Part shown: positions 56,669 to 64,000 of the stretch, piece after piece | How the letters are laid out: the number at the start of each line of letters is the position of its first letter | How positions within the stretch are numbered: position 1 is the first letter of the stretch | Source: Litomosoides sigmodontis | Lineage: Eukaryota; Nematoda; Chromadorea; Rhabditida; Onchocercidae | Direction of reading: 5' to 3' | DNA length: 64,000 nucleotides | NCBI GenBank assembly: GCA_963070105.1 | Contig: OY718808.1 | Coordinates: 4,131,738-4,195,737, forward strand | Translations under genes and position numbers: made by a program | The notes under the pieces: model-generated | Seen by the model: only the letters and a program-made list of their open reading frames with translations | Told to the model about the DNA's origin: nothing | The model's database searches: none

Positions 56669-56821
56669 CTTTGCGACGTAACTGCCTTTGATTTAGCAAC
56701 GGCTCTTGTTGTTGTGGAGAGGAATGTTGTTGAAGATTCTGTTATCTGCACGAAAGCTAATTTTCAGTGCTATATAATTTATGGTTTGTTATTGCTAACG
56801 AAATATCCCCGAACGGTGTAA
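56669..56821 (+). pseudogene. Decayed repeat module and tail, in frame after the TGA
   Basis: After the TGA at 56,666-56,668 the same frame runs 50 more codons to a TAA at 56,819-56,821. Its first half aligns with the array: CDVTAF resembles EVVTVV, and VVVERNVVEDSVI resembles SVVEKNNVVVVDEGVI. It then leaves the repeat and ends with a short hydrophobic run (CYIIYGLLLL) and TKYPRTV. This could be the ancestral C-terminus cut off by a newer stop, or simple decay at the array edge. A 36-nt GT-AG interval (56,661-56,696) would remove the TGA in frame, but that is shorter than usual introns. Confidence 0.45.
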
Positions 56822-56831
56822 CTTAGTGAAG

Positions 56832-56968
56832 GTATGTATTGTAAATGTGTCACTTAGAGTATTCTTGTAGGACTTGTAGGACTTTCGTCAGTGATATAAA
56901 GCATCGGAATTTTAGCATATGGCAGTTGCAGTCTTGCAACGAATAGGAGTTGGAGTAAACGTTTTCAG
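56832..56968 (+). other. Intron-like interval (GTATGT ... TTTTCAG)
   Basis: AAG followed by GTATGT at 56,832 is a strong donor match, and TTTTCAG ending at 56,968 matches the nematode acceptor consensus. The 137-bp interval lies just after the TAA at 56,819-56,821. No frame carries coding sequence across it, so if used it would be a 3'-UTR intron of the repeat transcript. It may equally be chance. Confidence 0.2.
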
Positions 56969-58479
56969 GATCAAAAAAGACGCAACCGTTTCAAATGACG
57001 GATAGTGGGGGGTGACGGAAGGCCAGGCATTGTTGCAGTCACCTAATCCTACTTTATCCTTTGATGTTGGTGGCTGCTTATTGCTTGGGTCGTGTTTCTC
57101 ATCTGTTTGCTTATTTCGGAAGGATATTAATTGTACATTTCATCCTTCTCGTCACATAAGTAATCTGAGCTATTTCAGTCAAAATGTTTGCTACGACATG
57201 GTCTGCTTGGGAGTATGATTTAATAGAAATGAATTTATTACCGTCACGCAGGACGAAATGGCAGCGATGAGAAGTGAAATTATTCGTTTCTTCATATTCG
57301 CTTTTTGATTTCACTGTCTGATCTGAAACGAGAAAAAAACTCCAAATGTGAAAATAGTAAATTTTTCAAGTCTTTAAACATTAACACGATCAGTCGGGTT
57401 AGTTACACAAATGTACTAATTTGACAGAGGCAAAGCATTGTACATTTCATGAGATCGGTTGGCTTTCGTGCAAACCAGCAGGGCAGATCACTGAAGTAGA
57501 ATATACGAATCACGGTGTTATTCCCGTGATAACGATTTCCCTTGTAAAATAATTCACGTTTAGCTTTGCAGACCGATAAAAAGCGCACTTTGGAGCACTT
57601 GAGTTTCAAATTCCAGTCGGGACACAGTTTGAAGCGTGCACTATGGAATAGTTGCTAGATTGGACGATCTAACTCACTTCAAAATTTGCAAAAATTTATG
57701 CGTTAACTGTTCTATTCTGTACACCTAAATTTTCCGGTCGAATTGAATTGAATTCAATTCATTGTTTTCGGAAATTTTCTTTCTTATTCAAAGCTTGAAG
57801 AACACATGCGCATTGCTTGGAAAGATTCGTCGTGTCATTGTTCTTCCCTTCAAATGGGTGCATTTTGCTGCAACACAAACAATCAAAAGAATCGTTTCTT
57901 TTCTAATTTTTGCAAAATCAAAATTAAAAAACCGACATCAGTTCCATAATAGAAACTTTGTTGATACTGAATGAATGCTTTCTGCCTTTATTCAGCGCTT
58001 TTGTTTCCTTCTTCTCGTCGAAAGCGTTAGTTGGTTCGGTTCTCATTGCGATCATTTCAATTGCGTAATCGGTTATTTCAAATTTGCAAGAGTGGAATAT
58101 GTGTGGCAGTGACTCCCTGACATAATTCATCATTTCTTCGTGAACAATTAAATTAGGCATTTCAAATGCTTTAAATATGCTTCTACGACTGTTTGCGCGC
58201 AAAAATTATCATGTTAAACGTGACGCTTAGTAGAATACAGGCTTCTCGTGAGAACTTCCTTGAAACACGTATTTTGATTGACTTCATTTCCGCTGGATGA
58301 CTGAATAAGACCAAATCAGTCTAAGGAACTTATCCGAACGTCCACTTACCCGAAGATCAACATTTGCACATCACACGGAGTGATGACTGACGAAATGCTT
58401 TCAAAATTCATCTCTACCGAAGAGATACTGAGACTAAGAATGTCGCCATTGGTTGTTCTTACTGTTATACTATTTAAAT

Positions 58480-58800
58480 TATGATAATGTTAATTACCAT
58501 TGAACAATTATGATTACTAAATATTTTAAAAAATAATAATTGTTAAATATTTCTGAATAGTAAATATATTTAATGTGATCAAATTTAATGTAGTAATAAG
58601 GGTATAACAAAAAATAACGTTTATTATTAGCGTTGTTAATAATGCAAGAAATTGCTGTTAATGACAATACTGTTATTGTCAATAATAATTTTATTTATTA
58701 ATAATGAAACGCGAAAATTGCTGTTATCATCACTGTTTGTTTTAATTACCGTTATATTTGTTGTTATCATTTTATGCAGCAATAAGTATTGATTTTGGCT
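58480..58800. repeat. Very AT-rich low-complexity block
   Basis: Dense in aataat, taatta and ttatta motifs on both strands, with only scattered G and C. Short frames crossing it are products of this composition, with Asn/Ile/Tyr-rich translations. No gene or ordered repeat unit is visible. Confidence 0.6.
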
Positions 58801-60239
58801 AAACTCTAAATTATTAACTAGAAAACTGATAGATATGAAATTTAATTGAAATCGATTTATTAGACCTACCAGGTAGGTACATGTCGGAAAGGGAAGGTGG
58901 CATGGACAAAACAATTTTCAAAGAAATTTCCCATAAATAACTGGGTATGGCGCAGAAATAGTACTTGTTAAGTTTGCGCACATCGCTTTGAATTACTAAT
59001 TAGTTGTGTTGAAACTGCAACTGACCTTTGGGTGAAAAAAAAACGTCATGGATGACAATTTCATTAACTTTTAACTTATAAATGATTAATTACTCGTTAG
59101 TATCACCACTAAACAATTAGAAATTTCAGCCATCATCACTATTGTTCTTTTTATCGAACCGTTCTTCGCATAGAAATACTCGTTTAGGTGAGAGTGATAA
59201 ATGGGGAGGAATTAAAATTTTCTTTTTTCGAAAATCCAAGTATTTATTAAATTTACCACATCAATCCATTTGCGAAGTAGATTTTCGGATAAATTTATTG
59301 TTATCATTTTTTAGTTACTTTGCAGTTACTTCGCTATGCATTCCGTGAACGAAAATTAATTAAGTCATAATATAACTTTCATCACTCTCATCAGTTAATG
59401 AAAAAATATGCAATCACATCACTTCATTCATTGTTTTTTTTCTTTTTTGAATATCATAGGTAGATAAGTATCTGTACTTAATGGCATGACATAATAAGTA
59501 AAAATTATTCGCTCGTTGTCCGGTGCATCGATGACCACTTAATTTTGCTGATTAAAATGAAGCCAAATAAAAGTAGAATCAGTTTGTCGCTGATGAAACT
59601 CTGTGAAATAAATAACACTCCCTCATATTCATATTATGTATTATAATTTTGGTTAAATAATCTTTTTAGTAAACCATCCTGCCTTTTCCTACGGCATTTT
59701 GGATTAGTTAACATTTTTCACAGTAAATTGTGAAACATTTCTTTGACATGAAATTTTTTTCTTCAAATTGCATTCAAGACGGATGAATTTACGATGTTGC
59801 ATCTGTGCATTTATGCAATGTTACGTACATCATTACACCTTCGAAGTGGTAATTATGTCATCCCCATGTTACGCATATACTTTTCTGTTTTCTTGCAACG
59901 TTTTGTGGGGAAGGTGGTAGGCTCAAATTTTTCTCTAGATTAATTTTCAATATCTGATAATTTTACTTACATTACATCGGAATTTTTTGCTTTAACTTCT
60001 TTAACTCCGAATTTGCCTTAACTTCTACGAACGAACTAAACTTCTTACACCTTCTTTTCCCTCTTCTTTTTTTCTCATTTAATATTTCTATATAGTACAA
60101 TGCATTTGTATACATAGCAAAGTTGTTGCTATTATTTTCAGTTGATAAGTAAGATTTGATGGTAAAAATTGTTAATTGAAAATGTTGGCATACAAAAAAG
60201 AATGGATAAATTGCAAAATGTCAGTAATGCGTCCTTTCA

Positions 60240-60960
60240 TTTATATATTTTTTAAAACAAAGAAAAAACAGTAAAATCAATGATATGTAAAAAAAAAAGA
60301 AATAAGCAAATTTACAAAAAAAAACATAAACGTAGAGTAACCATACCCCAAAATAGAAAAACTAAAACAAATATGAACCTGAAATAGGAAACCTCAGCTA
60401 AAAGAACTGGAGAGCTAACTGAATGAATGGATATTGACTGCGGTTGTGTAGAAGGAAAAAAGACTACTCTTGTATGATAATATATATCATCACTTATGGA
60501 TATTCTTGCTACTCAATGATGGTAATTTACCTAAGTGACACTTTTCAATATTTCCTTCATTAGAAGCTCTCGCAGAATACATATGCCCAGATGTATTTCC
60601 AGTATCACCTGGCTATTCTATTCGTCTTGTAATGAATCGATAATTGATATGAAAATTACTAAATACATTATTTCAATAAATGTTGACAAAATGAACAAAA
60701 AGAAAACACAACAAAAATGAGGCATACTGAGGAAATACGCACAATGGGGGAAGGAAAAGGGGAAATAATGAATTTAAAAAAAAAAGGCTATTTTGTAAAA
60801 TTAAAAAAGGCACTAATATACAAGTGAAAATTGAAAAATGAAAATAATAATAGAGACAGTGATAAAAGTGGTAGTGATAAAAAATTAAGCAAGGTATTTT
60901 AATGAAGGTAAAATGTATTTCGAATAATATTCGTTGTTAATTATTTGATAAAAACAAAAT
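60240..60960. repeat. A-rich, purine-biased low-complexity region
   Basis: The plus strand has repeated poly-A runs (near 60,290, 60,316 and 60,775) and a purine tract at about 60,740-60,765. It follows a pyrimidine-rich stretch at about 60,040-60,080, so strand bias flips within 1 kb. No coding signal was seen. Confidence 0.5.
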
Positions 60961-61651
60961 GATGAATAAATGCAACTACCTAGAAAAACTACAAAGAAAC
61001 ATAAAATACAATGTTTCATACACAGAAATATGAATAGAATTTTGTAAATTTTATGCAGATTTTAAGCTGTATGTATTAGAAAAAGTTGTGGAAGTGATGA
61101 AATACTGTGAATATTGATTATTTAATTATTAATTTGTGCAATTTCTGTCTTTCCAGCACTCTCAAATCTGCTATGTTTAATTCGTTAATTATGTTGCAGT
61201 GGTAGTAATCAATGAAAAAATTAAAATGCATTTGCAGTCGATAATTAGATCAAAAACATGAAAAAAAATGATGATTTCCAACCCTTTCTCGATAAGAATG
61301 ATAAATCATTTAAAATGGATTGAAATAATTTATTTATCCACTTCATTTGTGTGCAAATCGCTGAATATTTAGGGTGAGATTCACAGTGAGCATATTTCTT
61401 GCCCATAAATTTTTTGAATAAATGAGTTTGCATTTTCCAGAAATCAAAGTTTCTCATACAATTCGAAAACTCCACATGGTCGATGTTGCCTGGTTTATAA
61501 CCTCATCCAACACGGAAATTATTAATTGCAAGGATGAGATGGAAAGTACTCACAAATGAATGAAATAAGTTAAATGATTAAAACGAAGATGGAAAACAAA
61601 GCAAATCACCGATCTACGCCACATTCAATAGGAAAAGTTCACTGGTTTGAA

Positions 61652-61657
61652 TTTATT
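61652..61657 (-). promoter_or_regulatory. Candidate polyadenylation signal AATAAA
   Basis: The plus strand reads tttatt, that is AATAAA on the minus strand, 164 bp beyond the stop codon of the dehydrogenase gene. It is the first such hexamer found downstream of that stop. Cleavage a short way below this point would give a 3' UTR of about 180-190 nt. Confidence 0.4.
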
Positions 61658-61820
61658 TAAATTCTACTGAGCCGCTAAAACTAGAAGTCTTTTGATCTTC
61701 GATATTGACTTTTTGCAAATAAGAAAAGCTATAACACATCTATGCCACCTGCAATTTTCCTAAAGAAAGCATATTTACTTTCTTAGTTACATAGCATGAC
61801 ATGCATTATTTCGATTGACT

Positions 61821-61940
61821 TTAGTCAAATTTAACCAGACAGTAATTTTTGGATAATTCCAACACATCATCATTGCTCAAATCATTAAGTACACCAACTC
61901 GACCACCACCCAATAAACCGAATTCAACCATCATTTTTGT
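61821..61940 (-). other. PHGDH: PHGDH-like terminal exon with stop
   Basis: Acceptor TTATTTCAG, then 39 codons (MMVEFGLLGGGRVGVLND ... CLVKFD) and TAA at 61,821-61,823. MVEFGLLGGGRVGVL resembles the human TMIGLLAEAGVRLLSY, placing it in the last segment, but the rest is shorter than in the human enzyme. Confidence 0.75.
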
Positions 61941-64000
61941 CTGAAATAACAAAATCCTGTTTGAAGATCATACATTTGACCGCCCAGTTATTTTAAAAGG
62001 AGAGTTTTGCATCTCATGTTACATTCGACAAAGTATTAACTTACATCCTCGGAAGTTAAAGTCCATTGAAAAATTCAAAGCTTAAGCAGGATAAAAATGG
62101 ATAAAATGTCCTAACAAATTAAATGATGAATAAGAAATGCCATGAGTATATTATTATACAGACTCCAATAAGTAATGCTGCTAAAAGAACTTTACCCTTA
62201 TTTCTTCGTCATTGATATCAAAAGAATGACTATCCGAGAAATCCATAATAAATGTTCCGCTGGCTAAAAGAGGTACCGGTACTTTGCATGAGTTGAATGC
62301 AGAAATTATGGTGCCCGTTGGAGCTGGATAACCGCTAACGCTCCGTGTTCCAGCTACAACGATTAATTCCTTTGCCGCACATGGTTCTTCACGTATCTGA
62401 AAACATGCCAATGAATTTTAACAAGCATCCCAATGATCGACTGTACATCAGCATCTCACAATTTTGTAGTGTTCCTGCAATCCACTACCGATAACAGTCC
62501 ACGAATCCTTAACATCCCAAGCACTACGTAAAACTAAAAAAGTTTTGAGAATCAATCAAATACCGTCCGCCATTGCGCAAAATTGGACCCTCTTCCTCAC
62601 CTGCACACCCTCCTTTCTTGCGTTCATTTCAGCAGCGGCCAGATTCGAACCAACATCTCCAGATGCATACATCAATCCAACAACAGCACCAGCATGTAAA
62701 GCTTTTTGCAGGCTAACAAGGGCTGAAACCAATCAATCATTGTACTGCATCTTTAGAATTAAAATTCAAATTTAAATAAAAAAAATAGACAACCGAAAAA
62801 CACTCTGTACATGTCAACACAAGCATCACAACAAAACAGCTACAACAGGCACAACGATTTTTGGGTTATACTTACCAACTCCGACCGATTTTTTTCAATC
62901 TTTCCGTTTTTTTTGAAGTAAAAATCCTGAAACTTCAGAGCGCGAAAATAAATTTTGGATGTAAAATTCAAAACAGACATGTGACGTCCTGAAATTTCCA
63001 TTAATAGTCCATGACGAGCTGACGAGAATGTCTCATACTACAACAGTTCAAATAAAGGACAACAAACGTGCAAGAACGAACAGTTAGGAAAGCGTATAGT
63101 AACCGCCTTTGGTGAATTTCCTATTACGGCTAACGTTTGAGTTAGTGTTGCTACTGCGCGTATCCACTGGTTTTTAGCTTCATCCAATGCAGCCGTAGCA
63201 GCAGCTGCATTCATCTACAAACCGATTTTATAAAGAAAGAAACCAAGATCACACAATTGACATACAAGTTGAGAATGAGAACAAAAGCGAATTTCTCAAT
63301 TAATAGAATTCATGAAATCAAGAGCAAAAGTTCTTATTCGTATAACCAATTAAAATTCCTATAATATGACGGGCGTTCGTATCATTGTTATTATAAATAT
63401 TATTAAGGAGACACAAATGTTTTGAGTTTCTACCCATTTAATCAAATCCCGCCCAAAATTGAAAAGATGGTTAAATCTTCTATACCCATTATCTGACTTG
63501 TTAGGCGATGGCAACCGATATTGACGACAGATTAAAACTTAAAACTTACTGCTCCATATGCACCAGTAGAATTATTTAACGAAACGATATTTTCAGCAAT
63601 TTCATTCGCAATTCGTTGATGTCCTTGCAAAGGACTAGTACCCATATGCGGTGTGCAGATAACATTTGGATGTTCAATCAACCCACGAAAAAGTGGAGCA
63701 TCCTGAAACTTTGATGCGTTACAAATGTCAATAGTGTGCACTACAAACAGTACAATAATTTTGTGAAACAATCATAAGTGGAGCACCAACCTCTACATAA
63801 ACGTCAAATGCTGCACCACCTACTCGTCCCTTGTTTAAGGCCTGCAGCATATCAACTTCGTTGACGATTCCAGCTTTGGCCATATTAATTATTTTCACAC
63901 CTTTTCGGCAACGAGTCAACGCTGAAGCGCATAATAAATTTTTGGTGCGTGGTATCAGTGGTACGTGAATGACAATATAATCAGCTTGAGGCCAAAGTTG
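61821..64000 (-). CDS. PHGDH: D-3-phosphoglycerate dehydrogenase homologue, last six exons (5'-partial)
   Basis: Family function: NAD-dependent oxidation of 3-phosphoglycerate, the first step of serine synthesis in the cytosol. Exons on the minus strand are 64,000-63,791, 63,702-63,550, 63,214-63,082, 62,722-62,601, 62,396-62,196 and 61,940-61,821. All introns are GT-AG and the joined frame is open for 312 residues to TAA. It starts near residue 195 of the human enzyme (ADYIVIHVPLIPRTKNLL, then CRKGVKIINMAKAGIVNE). The NAD-binding half is clear; the Gly-rich GxGxxG loop and the N-terminal substrate domain lie beyond the window. The C-terminal half (residues about 120-312) matches the animal intervening/regulatory region weakly and ends about 25 residues earlier than the human protein. 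Catalytic His is present in TPHMGTS, but the catalytic Arg is Lys (AKAG for ARGG) and the catalytic Glu is Asp (VED for EEP). The fold assignment is secure; activity is uncertain. It could be another D-2-hydroxyacid dehydrogenase, but the C-terminal extension favours PHGDH. Confidence 0.88.
62196..62396 (-). other. PHGDH: PHGDH-like exon, 67 codons
   Basis: Acceptor GTTTCAG, donor GTAAAG. It encodes IREEPCAAKELIVVAGTRSV through SDSHSFDINDEEIR, the C-terminal regulatory part. Similarity to the human protein is weak here; the call rests on frame, splice sites and order. Confidence 0.75.
62601..62722 (-). other. PHGDH: PHGDH-like exon, 122 bp
   Basis: Acceptor GGTTTCAG, donor GTGAGG. It encodes LVSLQKALHAGAVVGLM and NLAAAEMNARKEGVQ, corresponding to the start of the intervening/allosteric domain (human NCLSPAVIVGLL and VNLVNAKLLVKEAGL). 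Confidence 0.8.
63082..63214 (-). other. PHGDH: PHGDH-like exon, 133 bp, ends in phase 1
   Basis: Acceptor TTTGTAG, then MNAAAATAALDEAKNQWI and a helix-rich stretch to NSPKAVTIRFPN. This matches the human segment following VVNAQAL, up to GSPKGTIQV. The donor GTTCGT was chosen because it leaves one base, which the next exon needs to stay in frame. A stop follows if the intron is read through. Confidence 0.75.
63550..63702 (-). other. PHGDH: PHGDH-like exon, 51 codons
   Basis: Acceptor GTTTCAG, then DAPLFRGLIEHPNVICTPHMGTS with the catalytic His, continuing to STGAYGA and the donor GTAAGT. Phase 0 at both ends. The first codon, Asp, falls at the position of the catalytic Glu. Confidence 0.88.
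63691..63700 (-). repeat. 10-bp direct repeat, exonic copy
   Basis: aagtggagca (minus strand TGCTCCACTT) lies two bases inside the exon that starts at 63,702. An identical copy sits just inside the preceding intron, 85 bp away. Confidence 0.8.
63776..63785 (-). repeat. 10-bp direct repeat, intronic copy
   Basis: The same ten bases lie five bases inside the 88-bp intron 63,703-63,790, next to its donor. Both splice boundaries thus carry GGTGCTCCACTT or GATGCTCCACTT, a pattern expected if the intron arose by a local duplication. Confidence 0.8.
63791..64000 (-). other. PHGDH: PHGDH-like exon (first in window), 70 codons
   Basis: Frame phase 0 at the window edge. It encodes the back half of the NAD-binding domain, with CRKGVKIINMAKAGIVNE and GRVGGAAFDVYVE, and ends GAG before the donor GTTGGT. 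The family signature Arg-Gly-Gly reads Lys-Ala-Gly. Confidence 0.88.

Larger units (their letters stand above)
1..56656 (+). repeat. Higher-order tandem array of 60-78 bp modules
   Basis: The whole stretch is made of related modules without unique sequence between them. Named by their translation: A (GASVVVKNIGVLVDEG, 78 bp), B (GASVVEKNNVVVVDEG, 78 bp), C (GASVVVKNIRGPVGEVV, 60 bp), D (GTSVVKNIPVLVGEE, 75 bp, carries GGTACC) and E (GTSVVKNIPVLGEEG, 72 bp, carries GGTACC). Rarer types are NIRVLVGEG and NIRVLVGG. The residue opening each module varies between T, S, G and N. Module order is non-random: D is usually followed by E, E by T-A, and C is followed by B or A. Module A is about 45% GC and 74% G+T on the plus strand, sharply unlike the AT-rich flank. 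The array continues past the left edge. The final module is cut at 56,624-56,656. Confidence 0.97.
56822..61651. other. AT-rich intergenic region, no gene supported
   Basis: No open frame here exceeds 92 codons. The longest ones lack ATG starts or plausible splice sites, have no recognisable motif, and look like chance frames. I saw no RNA gene, transposon or terminal inverted repeat. It holds low-complexity DNA (listed separately) and a perfect 16-nt palindrome at 57,745-57,760 (gaattgaattcaattc). A pyrimidine-rich tract lies at about 60,040-60,080. The first AATAAA on the plus strand that I found after the array is near 59,606, too far to assign to the repeat ORF. Confidence 0.6.

Noticed and set aside
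1..56656. CRISPR array
   Set aside because: Units adjoin without unique spacers, lengths vary between 60 and 78 bp, and every unit is coding-like. There are no cas genes and the context is eukaryotic.
57012..57609. Short frames of 67-68 codons on both strands
   Set aside because: They overlap each other on opposite strands or start with non-ATG codons, have Cys/Phe-rich chance-like composition, no motif and no splice support.
57740..57760. Palindrome gaattgaattcaattc as a transposon end or origin
   Set aside because: It is a simple reiteration of gaatt in AT-rich DNA, with no partner inverted repeat or transposase nearby.
57924..58202. 92-codon minus-strand frame (MPNLIVHEEMMNYVRESL ...)
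   Set aside because: It is the most gene-like of the intergenic frames, with an internal ATG. However, it opens directly after a TAA with a TTG, has no acceptor upstream, and I recognise no family.
58494..58914. Two minus-strand frames across the AT-rich block
   Set aside because: Their Asn/Ile/Tyr-rich translations follow from AT composition, and they overlap low-complexity DNA.
61245..61475. 76-codon minus-strand frame below the dehydrogenase gene
   Set aside because: It starts with GTG, lies beyond the candidate polyadenylation signal, and has no motif or splice sites linking it to the gene.
62641..62655. tRNA T-loop-like motif (gattcgaacc)
   Set aside because: It lies within a dehydrogenase exon in frame, and no acceptor stem or anticodon arm surrounds it.
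62545..62775. Plus-strand 76-codon frame over the dehydrogenase exon
   Set aside because: It is the antisense shadow of the exon 62,601-62,722, whose minus-strand frame has the expected motifs and splice sites.
63531..63771. Separate short protein ending after GAYGA (AVSFKF)
   Set aside because: The last residues come from reading through the GTAAGT donor at 63,549, and the beginning from intron sequence before TTTCAG. It is one internal exon.

Overview
The window reads as a piece of an AT-rich animal genome, most likely a nematode and perhaps a clade III or filarial-type one. The evidence is a spliced minus-strand gene at the right end, with GT-AG introns of about 90 to 360 bp, TTTCAG-type acceptors and a phosphoglycerate dehydrogenase reading frame, next to several kb of AT-rich DNA without genes. 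Nothing bacterial was seen (no operons, no ribosome binding sites, no CRISPR). The species cannot be fixed from the sequence alone.

Positions 1-56,656 (88% of the window) are one uninterrupted tandem array of 60-78 bp modules. Every module length is a multiple of three, and one plus-strand frame stays open from the left edge to a TGA at 56,666-56,668, about 18,890 codons. The encoded protein is about 42% valine, acidic, almost free of aromatic residues, and built from roughly 750 modules of 20-26 residues. Five main module types (A 78, B 78, C 60, D 75 and E 72 bp) combine into higher-order units, best seen as a 978-bp unit of 13 modules. Larger blocks are duplicated inside the array: a 10.56-kb block at offset 11,445 bp, a 3.18-kb block at offset 9,066, a 2.25-kb block at offset 2,574 and a 3.9-kb block at offset 7,974. 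Chimeric modules mark past recombination joints. The left end of the array and any promoter, start codon or signal peptide lie outside the window. The array decays at its right edge: after the TGA the same frame continues through a worn module and a hydrophobic tail to a TAA at 56,819-56,821.

Positions 56,822-61,651 are AT-rich intergenic DNA. I support no gene there, only low-complexity stretches, one palindrome and one intron-like GTATGT...TTTTCAG pair.

Positions 61,821-64,000 (minus strand) hold the last six exons of a D-3-phosphoglycerate dehydrogenase homologue (serine biosynthesis); its 5' exons lie beyond the window. The exons join in frame to 312 residues covering the second half of the NAD-binding domain and the C-terminal regulatory part. 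Two of the three catalytic residues are changed (Arg to Lys, Glu to Asp) and the His is kept. The array and this gene show no functional link; they are simply neighbours with convergent 3' ends.

The likeliest undescribed item is the giant repeat ORF: either a protein of about 1.9 MDa or more from one exon-like block, or a coding-derived satellite that has stayed open. All coordinates and comparisons were made by eye from the sequence.
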